A stretch of DNA of 39,186 nucleotides from an uncultured Chlorobiota bacterium (GTDB taxonomy: Bacteria > Bacteroidota > Bacteroidia > Bacteroidales > JAADGE01), in contig CAMZKV010000079.1 in assembly GCA_947311445.1 (NCBI GenBank), positions 1-39,186 on the forward strand, written 5' to 3'. The notes under the pieces are model-generated. The model saw nothing but the letters and a program-made list of their open reading frames with translations, ran no database searches and was not told the origin of the DNA. The position numbers were made by a program, and so were the translations under genes. Below, one piece after another: positions 15,650-23,160 of the stretch (positions within the stretch are counted from its first letter, which is position 1; every line of letters starts with the position of its first letter).

Positions 15650-16405
15650 TTAATTTTCAAAAAGTAATTCAGAAAGTTCATCCATAACTTCCCCAGCCTT
15701 TCCTTGTAAAAAAATATCAGTAATACTCTCAGTATATGCAGTTCTTTGGGGATTTATTTCAATGATAACAGCTCCGTTCTGTTTCGCCTTTACAGGAATG
15801 GAAGCAGCAGGTTGAACTAAACCGGTAACACCTATAAGTATGAAAACATCTGCTTTGTCAGCTTCTGCAAAAGAATTTTTATAAGCATCTTGCGGAATTC
15901 CTTCTCCAAAAAATATAAAATCAGGTTTTAGTAATCCTCCGCAAGAATCACATTTCGGTGGCAATTTATTCAAATCAATTTGTTCAACTTTGTATTTTTT
16001 TGCACATTTTGTACAGAGCAATACTTTTGAATTTCCATGAAACTCAAAGACAGTTTTATTACCAGCTTCGTAATGTAAATTGTCAATATTTTGGGTAATA
16101 ATTGCTTTCAGATTTCCCTTTTTTTCCATCTTAGCAAGAGCTAAATGGGCAGGATTTGGCTTTGCCTTCCCAAAATATTCATAAAATATTTCTCGAATAA
16201 CATTCCATGCATCTTTTGGGTTTTCGTGAAAATAATTTAATTCAAGAACCTTTGTATCATACTTAGTCCACAAGCCGTCTTTACCTCTGTATGACGGAAT
16301 ACCGCTTTCAACTGAAATTCCAGCACCGGTAAATGCAGTTATATGTTTTGCATTTAAAATTGTATTCGTAGATTTTTTAAGGTTTATTTCTAAAAGGTTA
16401 ATCAT
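15650..16405 (-). CDS. cobB: NAD-dependent protein deacylase, Sir2 family
   Basis: Sirtuins remove acyl groups from lysines, consuming NAD and releasing nicotinamide. The 251-residue protein has the NAD motifs GAGISVESGIPSYRG (27-41) and TQNIDNLH (104-111). The catalytic His123 is in FHGN, and two CxxC pairs (Cys131/134, Cys152/155) bind structural zinc. The usual acidic residue in GIPDFRG is Ser here (GIPSYRG). The Tyr-x-x-Arg pair that gives CobB/SIRT5 its affinity for acidic acyl groups aligns with Val69 and Glu72, so preference for acetyl over succinyl is inferred. It lies 40 bases after the cheR stop on the same strand. The full zinc site argues for a deacylase rather than a defence NADase. 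Confidence 0.92.
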   Translation of the reverse strand: MINLLEINLKKSTNTILNAKHITAFTGAGISVESGIPSYRGKDGLWTKYDTKVLELNYFHENPKDAWNVIREIFYEYFGKAKPNPAHLALAKMEKKGNLKAIITQNIDNLHYEAGNKTVFEFHGNSKVLLCTKCAKKYKVEQIDLNKLPPKCDSCGGLLKPDFIFFGEGIPQDAYKNSFAEADKADVFILIGVTGLVQPAASIPVKAKQNGAVIIEINPQRTAYTESITDIFLQGKAGEVMDELSELLFEN

Positions 16406-16445
16406 ATACTAAAGTTTCAGATTCTCAGAACATAAGTTTATCTTC

Positions 16446-17267
16446 TTATTTTTTAATATAAATAGTTCCTTTTTTTTCAAATTTACTTGCAATATCTCCA
16501 AGAATACCTTCGTGTTTACCTACAATTAATGCCCCTCCATCAGATAAAGAATCATGAAACATTTTAAATATTTTATTTTGAAGATTATGATTAAAATATA
16601 TTAAAACATTCCGACAAAAAATTAAGTTATACTTAATTGAAAAAGGATTTGTTAAAGTTGTTAAATCATGTTTTTTGTATTTAGCTTTTCCTAATAAAAT
16701 AGATTTAACTTTTATTAAATTTCTATTCCTTGAAATTTTAAAAAAATCATTTATATTGTAATCTCCTGAGTTTTCAAAGGTTTCATTAAAATTATTAATA
16801 TATTCATCAATCTCCCTATATTTATACTTGCCAGATTCAGCAACTTCTAAAACATCAGTATTAATATCCGAAGCATATACATTTGCTTTATCAAACATTT
16901 TATGAATTTTCAGTAAGGAAAGCATTGTATATACCTCTTGCCCTGTAGAGGATCCTGCATGCCAAATATTTATTCCAGCTTCTTCTATTAAAGAAGGCAA
17001 TATTTCTTTATTAATTATTGTCCACAAACTAGGATCTCTAAAAATCTCAGTAGTATTTACAGTTATATCTTTAACTATTTGTTCCAAAAACTCATCATTT
17101 TCAGAAATTTTATTAATTAAGCCCGAAACATCAATTTTTTGGTCTGAAAGTATTTTTTGAATTCTTCGTGTAAATGATTTAATAGAATATCCGCTAAAAT
17201 CATAGTTTGAATTCTCTTTAACTGCTTCAATAAACAGTTGAACGTCTTGTTGGTCTAAATTTGTCAT
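16446..17267 (-). CDS. CheR-type protein-glutamate O-methyltransferase
   Basis: CheR methylates glutamates of chemoreceptors using S-adenosylmethionine. The 273-residue protein has the small N-terminal helical domain with FSGYSIKSFTRRIQKIL (24-40). The methyltransferase domain follows: NTTEIFRDPSLW (71-82), the SAM-binding AGSSTGQEVY (104-113, usually AGCSTGEEPYS), ASDIN (132-136) and FCRNVLIYF (217-225). All core motifs are present with modest changes. No chemoreceptor, CheB or other chemotaxis gene is in the window. It may therefore act on a non-chemotaxis pathway, as many Bacteroidota CheR homologues appear to. It is first in a same-strand run cheR, sirtuin, AlbA_2 and is divergent from the AAA+ gene. 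Confidence 0.9.
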   Translation of the reverse strand: MTNLDQQDVQLFIEAVKENSNYDFSGYSIKSFTRRIQKILSDQKIDVSGLINKISENDEFLEQIVKDITVNTTEIFRDPSLWTIINKEILPSLIEEAGINIWHAGSSTGQEVYTMLSLLKIHKMFDKANVYASDINTDVLEVAESGKYKYREIDEYINNFNETFENSGDYNINDFFKISRNRNLIKVKSILLGKAKYKKHDLTTLTNPFSIKYNLIFCRNVLIYFNHNLQNKIFKMFHDSLSDGGALIVGKHEGILGDIASKFEKKGTIYIKK

Positions 17268-17278
17268 AATTTGGGTTT

Positions 17279-17286
17279 CAAAAGTA
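17279..17286 (-). promoter_or_regulatory. Possible -7 box of the cheR-sirtuin-AlbA_2 run
   Basis: Minus-strand TACTTTTG matches TAnnTTTG 12 bases before the cheR ATG. No -33 TTTG lies at the proper distance, and the leader would be only a few bases. Confidence 0.35.
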
Positions 17287-17371
17287 CAAAATATCTTTTT
17301 ATAAATAGTAAGCTTTTTAAATAAATTTTGTTTAACAGTGTTTTAAACTTTTTTTAAATTAATTTTCTAAT

Positions 17372-17379
17372 TAAATTTG
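17372..17379 (+). promoter_or_regulatory. Likely -7 box of the AAA+ / sigma factor cluster
   Basis: TAAATTTG matches TAnnTTTG 19 bases before the ATG at 17398. It overlaps an in-frame TTG at 17377, which argues against that TTG being the start. No good -33 element was seen. Confidence 0.5.
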
Positions 17380-17397
17380 TCAAGAATAAATAATACT

Positions 17398-19983
17398 ATG
17401 TCAGAAAAAAACCTAAAATTTAGATCGCTAAAAATATATTCATCATCTGAATGGATGATTGATTCTACTAAAAAATACCGTAGAGTTTTTGATAAATCAG
17501 AAATCTCTTATCTTAGAACTGAGCTTTCTTTTTACAACAAAGAATTTGACAATAAAGAATGGGAAGCAAAAATTACGATTAAAGCTTTTAAAATTACAGA
17601 ACAAAAAAGAAAAAAAATTTGTGACTTACATAAAAATGTAAAAGTAAAAAAGACAGATAATATTGTATATGTATATGAAAGTTGGGGAGTTGAAAACAAA
17701 GGAGAATATTGGAAAGCCGGAACTTATATTTGTGAAGCATATATTGATGATAAAATAATTGGAGAACAAGAATTTTACATTTATGATATTGGGATTGTTA
17801 CACAGGAAGAAAATCCATATTTCGATTTAGTTTCAGTTAAATTATATGAAGGTGGTTTTGACGGCTGGGGACAAAAAAATAGAAAGTATTTAAAAAAATT
17901 CAATAAAACTAAAACAAGATATGTTTGGGTTGAGCTTTCAATAAGAAACAAAACCAACAAAGAATATAACTTTGAGTTTTTTATTAATTTTTATGATGAT
18001 GCAGGGCAATACAAAGCAAAAGTTGACACTCTAAAATTTGTTGAAAACGGAACAAAAGATGAGCTTATAACATTTGAAAGAGGCTGGGGAAATACTACAC
18101 CAGGATCTTGGAAAGACAACAAATATACTGTTGAAATTGTATTTATGGATACACTCATAGCATCAGTTTCATTTACATTGGGAGAAAACGAAATAGAAGG
18201 CGAATTAAACGTTTCAAAAGCATCAAGAAATAAAACAGATGAATTTGTTGAAAAAGACAATCAAACATTAGAAGACCTTCTAAATAACCTTAACAGTCTT
18301 ATTGGGCTTAACACAATTAAACAAAAAGTTAAAGACCATATTACTTATATTGACTTCTTAAAACTAAGAAGAGAAAGAGGTTTTAATGATACTGAAGAAA
18401 TTACATTACACAGTGTATTTACAGGAAATCCCGGAACAGGAAAAACAACTGTCGTAAAATTACTAGGGAAAATTTATAAGAAAAAAGGATTATTATCAAA
18501 AGGTCATGTTCATGAGGTTGACAGAGCTGAACTAGTTGGAGAATTTATTGGCCAAACTGCACCAAAAGTTAAAGAAGCAATTAAAGAAGCAAGAGGTGGC
18601 ATTTTATTTATTGATGAAGCCTATATGCTTGTTCGTTCTAAGGAAGACAAAAAAGATTTCGGCAAAGAAGTTATTGAAGTGTTAGTAAAAGAAATGAGCG
18701 ATGGAGAAAAAGATATTGCAATAATGATGGCAGGTTATCCAAAAGAAACTATGTTTATGATTAATTCTAATCCCGGACTAAAATCTAGAATAAAATACTT
18801 TTTTCATTTTGAGGATTATACTCCTGACGAATTACATGAAATTGCACATTTTGCAGCAAACAAAAGAAATGTAAAACTTACAGAAGATTCATCAGACTTA
18901 TTAAAAAAAATACTTACAGAATCATACAGAAACAGAGACCACACATTCGGAAATGCTCGTTTTGCTTATTCATTAATTGATGAAGGAAAGATGAACATGG
19001 GACTAAGAATAATGCAGAACCCTGACATTGAAAAACTTACAGAAGACCAACTTTCAATAATAACATCAGAAGATATTAACAGAATAGAAAATATAAAATC
19101 TAAAAGCGAAATTAAAATTCCTGTTGATGAAGACTTATTAAAAGAAGCCCTCGATGAAATGAACTCTTTGGTAGGAATGAACGAAATTAAAAACGAAGTT
19201 CACGAACTTATTAAGTTAGTAAGATTCTACAAAGAAACAGGTAAGGACGTTTTAAACAGATTCTCTTTGCATGCTATTTTTAGTGGAAATCCGGGAACCG
19301 GAAAAACGACTCTTGCAAGAATTTTCGGAAAAATATATAAAGCATTAGGGCTATTAGAAAGAGGCCATATTGTTGAAACCGGAAAAGAAGGTTTAGTTGC
19401 AGGATATGTTGGGCAAACAGCAATAAAAACTAAAGAAAAAATTGACGAAGCACAAGGAGGCGTTCTGTTTATAGATGAAGCATATGCACTAGCAGGAGGT
19501 GGACAATACAATTACGGAAATGAAGCAATTGAAGTTATATTAAAAAATATGGAAGATCAAAGAGGAAAATTTGCCGTAATTGTTGCCGGATATCCTGAGA
19601 ATATGGAAACTTTCCTTAAAATGAATCCCGGGTTAAAATCAAGATTTGACAAAACATTAATTTTCAATGATTATAAACCGGAAACATTATATAAAATTTG
19701 TGTTCAAATGCTTAAAGAAGAAGAACTAACACCAAATATTGGAGCAGAAAAACACTTAAGGCAATACATAACAAAACTTTACAACAAAAGAGATAAATAT
19801 TTTGGCAATGCAAGAACAATTCGTAAAATTTCTGCGGAAGCAACAAAAAATCAGAATTTAAGACTAGCATCAGTTCCTGCAAGAGAAAGAACAAAAAAAT
19901 CAATAAATACATTAACAAAAGAAGATGTTTTAAATATTGAAGTAAACAAAGCATTAGGCTTATCAAATAATATTGGATTTTAA
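17398..19983 (+). CDS. Tandem CbxX/CfxQ-type AAA+ ATPase with duplicated N-terminal module
   Basis: From the ATG at 17398 the protein has 861 residues. Two N-terminal copies of a beta-rich module (about 9-131 and 145-261) share the layout 'Y..F.K...Y...EL...NK', then 'E.WG....G.WK.G.Y..E....D..I....F'. Two AAA+ domains of the CbxX/CfxQ (SpoVK, EccA, CbbX) group follow. Domain 1 has Walker A GNPGTGKTT at 343-351 and Walker B GILFIDEA near 401-408. Domain 2 has the same Walker A at 630-638 and GVLFIDEA near 688-695. Both keep NPGLKSR with its Arg and a FGNAR sensor-2-like motif, so both look ATPase-competent. Such ATPases remodel or release protein complexes; the client is unknown. A TTG at 17377 would add seven residues but lies in a promoter box. 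The gene is 34 bases upstream of a sigma factor gene. Confidence 0.85.
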   Translation: MSEKNLKFRSLKIYSSSEWMIDSTKKYRRVFDKSEISYLRTELSFYNKEFDNKEWEAKITIKAFKITEQKRKKICDLHKNVKVKKTDNIVYVYESWGVENKGEYWKAGTYICEAYIDDKIIGEQEFYIYDIGIVTQEENPYFDLVSVKLYEGGFDGWGQKNRKYLKKFNKTKTRYVWVELSIRNKTNKEYNFEFFINFYDDAGQYKAKVDTLKFVENGTKDELITFERGWGNTTPGSWKDNKYTVEIVFMDTLIASVSFTLGENEIEGELNVSKASRNKTDEFVEKDNQTLEDLLNNLNSLIGLNTIKQKVKDHITYIDFLKLRRERGFNDTEEITLHSVFTGNPGTGKTTVVKLLGKIYKKKGLLSKGHVHEVDRAELVGEFIGQTAPKVKEAIKEARGGILFIDEAYMLVRSKEDKKDFGKEVIEVLVKEMSDGEKDIAIMMAGYPKETMFMINSNPGLKSRIKYFFHFEDYTPDELHEIAHFAANKRNVKLTEDSSDLLKKILTESYRNRDHTFGNARFAYSLIDEGKMNMGLRIMQNPDIEKLTEDQLSIITSEDINRIENIKSKSEIKIPVDEDLLKEALDEMNSLVGMNEIKNEVHELIKLVRFYKETGKDVLNRFSLHAIFSGNPGTGKTTLARIFGKIYKALGLLERGHIVETGKEGLVAGYVGQTAIKTKEKIDEAQGGVLFIDEAYALAGGGQYNYGNEAIEVILKNMEDQRGKFAVIVAGYPENMETFLKMNPGLKSRFDKTLIFNDYKPETLYKICVQMLKEEELTPNIGAEKHLRQYITKLYNKRDKYFGNARTIRKISAEATKNQNLRLASVPARERTKKSINTLTKEDVLNIEVNKALGLSNNIGF

Positions 19984-20017
19984 TTACAGAATATGATTTA
20001 AATGTAATAGACTAATA

Positions 20018-20872
20018 ATGAAACAATTAAAAATCACAAAGCAAATTACTACCAGAGAATCTTTATCTCTCGATAAATATCTGCAAGAAATTAGCAAGTA
20101 TGATTTAATTGATTCTGAAGAAGAGGCTAAATTATCTTATAAAATAAAAAAAGGAGACCTAAATGCTCTTAACAAACTAGTTACAGCAAATTTAAGATTT
20201 GTTGTTTCAGTAGCCAAACAATACCAAAACCAAGGACTAACTCTTTCGGATTTAATAAACGAAGGAAATATAGGATTAATAAAAGCATCATATAGATTTG
20301 ACCAAACAAAAGGTTTCAAGTTTATTTCCTATGCAGTATGGTGGATTAGACAATCAATTCTTCAAGCATTAGCTGAACATTCAAGAATTATAAGATTACC
20401 ATTAAATAAAATCACAACTGCAAGCAAAGTTAACAAAACATTTTATAAACTTCTTCAACAATACCACAGAGAGCCTACAATAAAAGAAATTGCAGAAGAG
20501 CTTGAAATTGCACCAAAAGACGTAAAAAAAGCCATAACTTTCAATGAAAAAACTTTATCAATGGACAATCCTATTTCCACTGATGAAAATATGAATTTAT
20601 ATAGCATAATTATTAATAAAAATACTGATTCTCCTGAAAACAATCTTCTGAAACAATCATTAACAATAGAATTAAAAAGAGTATTGACAACTATACCTTT
20701 CAGAGAATCAGAAATTATAAAACAATATTTCGGCTTAGAAATGCAAACCCCTCTCACTCTTGAAGAAATTGGAATACAATTCGGCATAACAAGAGAGCGA
20801 GTTAGACAACTTAAAATTAGAACATTAAAAATCTTAAAAAGAAAGAGCAACTTACTAAAAAAATATTTATAG
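20018..20872 (+). CDS. RNA polymerase sigma factor, RpoD/SigA-like (sigma-70 group 1 or 2)
   Basis: The 284-residue protein has the Bacteroidota RpoD opening (MKQLKITKQITTRESLSLDK, then YLQEI). Region 2 is excellent: NLRFVVSVAKQYQNQGL, DLINEGNIGLIKA, and TKGFKFISYAVWWIRQSI with LQALAEHSRIIRLPLNK. Region 4.2 is LTLEEIGIQFGITRERVRQLK near 245-266. Regions 3 and 4 drift from the usual RpoD form: an Asn-rich INKNTDSPENN linker and RQLKIRTLKILKRKS in place of RQIKEKAIRRLR. It is therefore either this organism's divergent primary sigma or, I think slightly more likely, a second RpoD paralogue. Region 1.1 is absent, as in Bacteroidota RpoD. It sits 34 bases after the AAA+ gene and 13 before rsmI, so co-transcription is likely. 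Confidence 0.9.
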   Translation: MKQLKITKQITTRESLSLDKYLQEISKYDLIDSEEEAKLSYKIKKGDLNALNKLVTANLRFVVSVAKQYQNQGLTLSDLINEGNIGLIKASYRFDQTKGFKFISYAVWWIRQSILQALAEHSRIIRLPLNKITTASKVNKTFYKLLQQYHREPTIKEIAEELEIAPKDVKKAITFNEKTLSMDNPISTDENMNLYSIIINKNTDSPENNLLKQSLTIELKRVLTTIPFRESEIIKQYFGLEMQTPLTLEEIGIQFGITRERVRQLKIRTLKILKRKSNLLKKYL

Positions 20873-20885
20873 AATAAAAATTTCA

Positions 20886-21560
20886 ATGTCAAAACTTATC
20901 ATAGTACCCACCCCAATTGGAAACCTAAAAGATATAACTTTCAGAGCAGTTGATGTTTTAAAAGAAGTAGATTTAATATTAGCAGAAGACACAAGAAAAA
21001 CATCAATCTTACTAAATCATTACAATATTGAAAACAAACTATATCCTTATCACAAATTTAATGAACATAAAAAATTAAACATTATTATTGACAAATTAAA
21101 ATCCGGAAATAAAATTGCATTAGTTACTGATGCAGGAACACCAGGTATTTCAGACCCCGGATTTTTAATAGTTAGAGAATGTATAAAAAACGAAATTAAA
21201 ATTGAAACATTACCTGGTGCAGTTGCATTTATTCCCGCACTAATAAATTCAGGTTTTCCTACTGAAAAATTTTGTTTTGAAGGATTTCTTCCTCAAAAAA
21301 AAGGCAGAGTTAAAAGATTTAAAGAACTAGCACAAGAAAAAAGAACAATAATTTTTTATGAATCTCCTCACAGATTATTAAAATCTTTAAAACAAATATC
21401 TGAATTTTTAGGAGAAGACAGGGAAATCTCAGTTTCTAGAGAGTTAACAAAAATGTACGAAGAAACAATAAGAGGAAAAGTTAATGATGTAATTAATTAT
21501 TATGAAAACAATACAATTAAAGGTGAAATTGTAATAATTGTTAATGGAAGCAAAAGTTAA
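20886..21560 (+). CDS. rsmI: 16S rRNA (cytidine1402-2'-O)-methyltransferase
   Basis: RsmI adds the 2'-O-methyl of m4Cm1402 in the ribosomal P site with S-adenosylmethionine as donor. The 224-residue protein shows the tetrapyrrole-methylase fold motifs of the family. These are IIVPTPIGNLKDITFRA near the start, LAEDTRKTSILL, the SAM loop TDAGTPGISDPG, and later GFLPQKKGR. The C-terminal HTH-like extension seen in longer homologues is mostly lacking, which is common for this group. The start lies 13 bases after the sigma factor stop. Its usual partner rsmH is not in the window. Confidence 0.94.
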   Translation: MSKLIIVPTPIGNLKDITFRAVDVLKEVDLILAEDTRKTSILLNHYNIENKLYPYHKFNEHKKLNIIIDKLKSGNKIALVTDAGTPGISDPGFLIVRECIKNEIKIETLPGAVAFIPALINSGFPTEKFCFEGFLPQKKGRVKRFKELAQEKRTIIFYESPHRLLKSLKQISEFLGEDREISVSRELTKMYEETIRGKVNDVINYYENNTIKGEIVIIVNGSKS

Positions 21561-21575
21561 ATAACTAAAAATATT

Positions 21576-21583
21576 TATCTTTG
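21576..21583 (+). promoter_or_regulatory. Likely -7 box of the HAMP-GAF-PAS gene
   Basis: TATCTTTG, the most common Bacteroidota -7 form, lies 22 bases before the ATG at 21606 and just after the rsmI stop. No clear -33 TTTG was seen. Confidence 0.5.
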
Positions 21584-21605
21584 CTTTGAAAACCAAATTC
21601 ACATA

Positions 21606-23111
21606 ATGAAAATAAAAACTAAAATATATTTATCAATATTTCTTCCGCTAATAATATTTATTGCAGGACTATTAATAATAATTCCTTTTAAAACATATAT
21701 TTCTTTCATACAAAAAAACAGCATACTTGCAATTTTTACAGCAACAAGCATTATATTCCTTATAATCTTCCTTATTTTCCTAATTACGCGAAATATAACC
21801 TCCCCAATTTCAAAAATAAAAAGCTACATTCAAAAAATGAATTTAGGAGAAACCCAAGCCAATCAAAACCTCAGCTTAAACAGAAGAGATGAATTTGAAG
21901 ACATAGCAAAAGGATTATCTGAATTGAACAAGTCATTAAATATAATTTCCGACTATGCAATAAAAATAAAATCCGGAGATATTAAGAATTTTAATTTAAA
22001 AGCAGGTAAAAATTTAACTATTGGAAAAACATTAACAGAAATAAGCGACAATTTAATTACCGCAGAAAAAGAAAAAAAATACAGCATCAAAGAAAATGCA
22101 AAAATACAATGGTTTCAAAACGGGATATCAGATATTACAAAACTCCTTCAACAAGACTTTAAAAACACAGCGAAAATGTCTGAATCCATTATTAAAAAAC
22201 TTGTAAAATATATTGAAGTTGAACAAGGTGGAATATTTATACTACACAAAAAAAATGAAAAAGAAAATCTAATTCTTGAGGCAACTTATGCCTACGATAA
22301 AAAGAAAAAATTAGATGCAGAAATTGAAATAGGAGAAGGCTTAGTTGGTAAATGTGCAAAAGAAAAAAAGACAATAAAAATTGAAAACTTACCGGAAGGA
22401 TACACATTTATTGGCTCGGGACTTGGTGAAGACACTCCAAAATCATTAGTTTTAATACCTTTGCTATTTGAAAAAAATATATTTGGAGTTATTGAAATTG
22501 CTTCATTAAAAACCATCTCAGAATTAAAAATAAACTTCTTAAAAAATATAGGAGAAAGAATTGCAGCAGAAATTTCTTCCATACAAATTGAACAAAACAC
22601 AAAATTTTTGTATGAGAATTTTAAAAAACAAGCAGAAAAACTTTCTGAAAAAGACAAAGAAATGCAATTAAAAATTAAAGAACTACAAGATACAAGAGAT
22701 GAAATTTCCAAACAAGCAGCTGAAAGCACCGGAATTATGAAAGCTCTTGTTTCTGTTGCATCAGTAGTTTTTTATGACATGGAAGGTAAAATTACAAACA
22801 TAAACCAAAAAAATATTGAACTTTTTAATTTAAAAAAAGAAGATTGGATAGGAAAAACACATTTTGACTTTTTGCCAGAAGCAAAAGAAAATCCGGAATG
22901 GTTTAAAGAATTTTGGGAAGACCTTAGAAATGGCAAATCCAGAACAAAAGAATATTATATTAAAAACAAAAATAAAGAAATGTGGCTTTTTGAAACATTT
23001 ACTCCTATACTTGACTCTAATGGAAAGCCGGAAAAAATTATTAATATTGGAATTGATATTACTGAACAAAAACTTTTACAAAAAGAACTAATTTCCTATA
23101 AAAACAAATAA
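21606..23111 (+). CDS. Membrane HAMP-GAF-PAS sensor protein without an output domain
   Basis: The 501-residue protein has two membrane helices (about 8-28 and 39-60) joined by only about ten residues, so it has no periplasmic sensor. A HAMP linker follows at about 60-115 (ITSPISKIKSYIQKM, then RRDEFEDIAKGL). After a helical stretch comes a GAF domain (about 180-330; VEQGGIFILHKK, EIGEGLVGKCAKEKKTIKIE, SLVLIPLLFEKNIFGVIEIA). A coiled coil (about 335-365) leads to a PAS domain (about 375-493; ALVSVASVVFYDMEGKITNI, ending NIGIDITEQKLLQKELISYK). The chain stops where a histidine kinase, GGDEF or cyclase would normally start. It may signal through a partner protein. Ligands are unknown. It lies 45 bases after rsmI and has its own -7 box. 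Confidence 0.82.
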   Translation: MKIKTKIYLSIFLPLIIFIAGLLIIIPFKTYISFIQKNSILAIFTATSIIFLIIFLIFLITRNITSPISKIKSYIQKMNLGETQANQNLSLNRRDEFEDIAKGLSELNKSLNIISDYAIKIKSGDIKNFNLKAGKNLTIGKTLTEISDNLITAEKEKKYSIKENAKIQWFQNGISDITKLLQQDFKNTAKMSESIIKKLVKYIEVEQGGIFILHKKNEKENLILEATYAYDKKKKLDAEIEIGEGLVGKCAKEKKTIKIENLPEGYTFIGSGLGEDTPKSLVLIPLLFEKNIFGVIEIASLKTISELKINFLKNIGERIAAEISSIQIEQNTKFLYENFKKQAEKLSEKDKEMQLKIKELQDTRDEISKQAAESTGIMKALVSVASVVFYDMEGKITNINQKNIELFNLKKEDWIGKTHFDFLPEAKENPEWFKEFWEDLRNGKSRTKEYYIKNKNKEMWLFETFTPILDSNGKPEKIINIGIDITEQKLLQKELISYKNK

Positions 23112-23160
23112 TTAACAATAACAAAATACGTTTTAGTCTAAAAAAACAACACTAATCACA

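Noticed and set aside
15650-16405. Sirtuin as part of an anti-phage NADase system
   Set aside because: The protein has the full Cys4 zinc site and deacylase motifs, is short, and lacks the accessory domains and partners of Thoeris or DSR systems.
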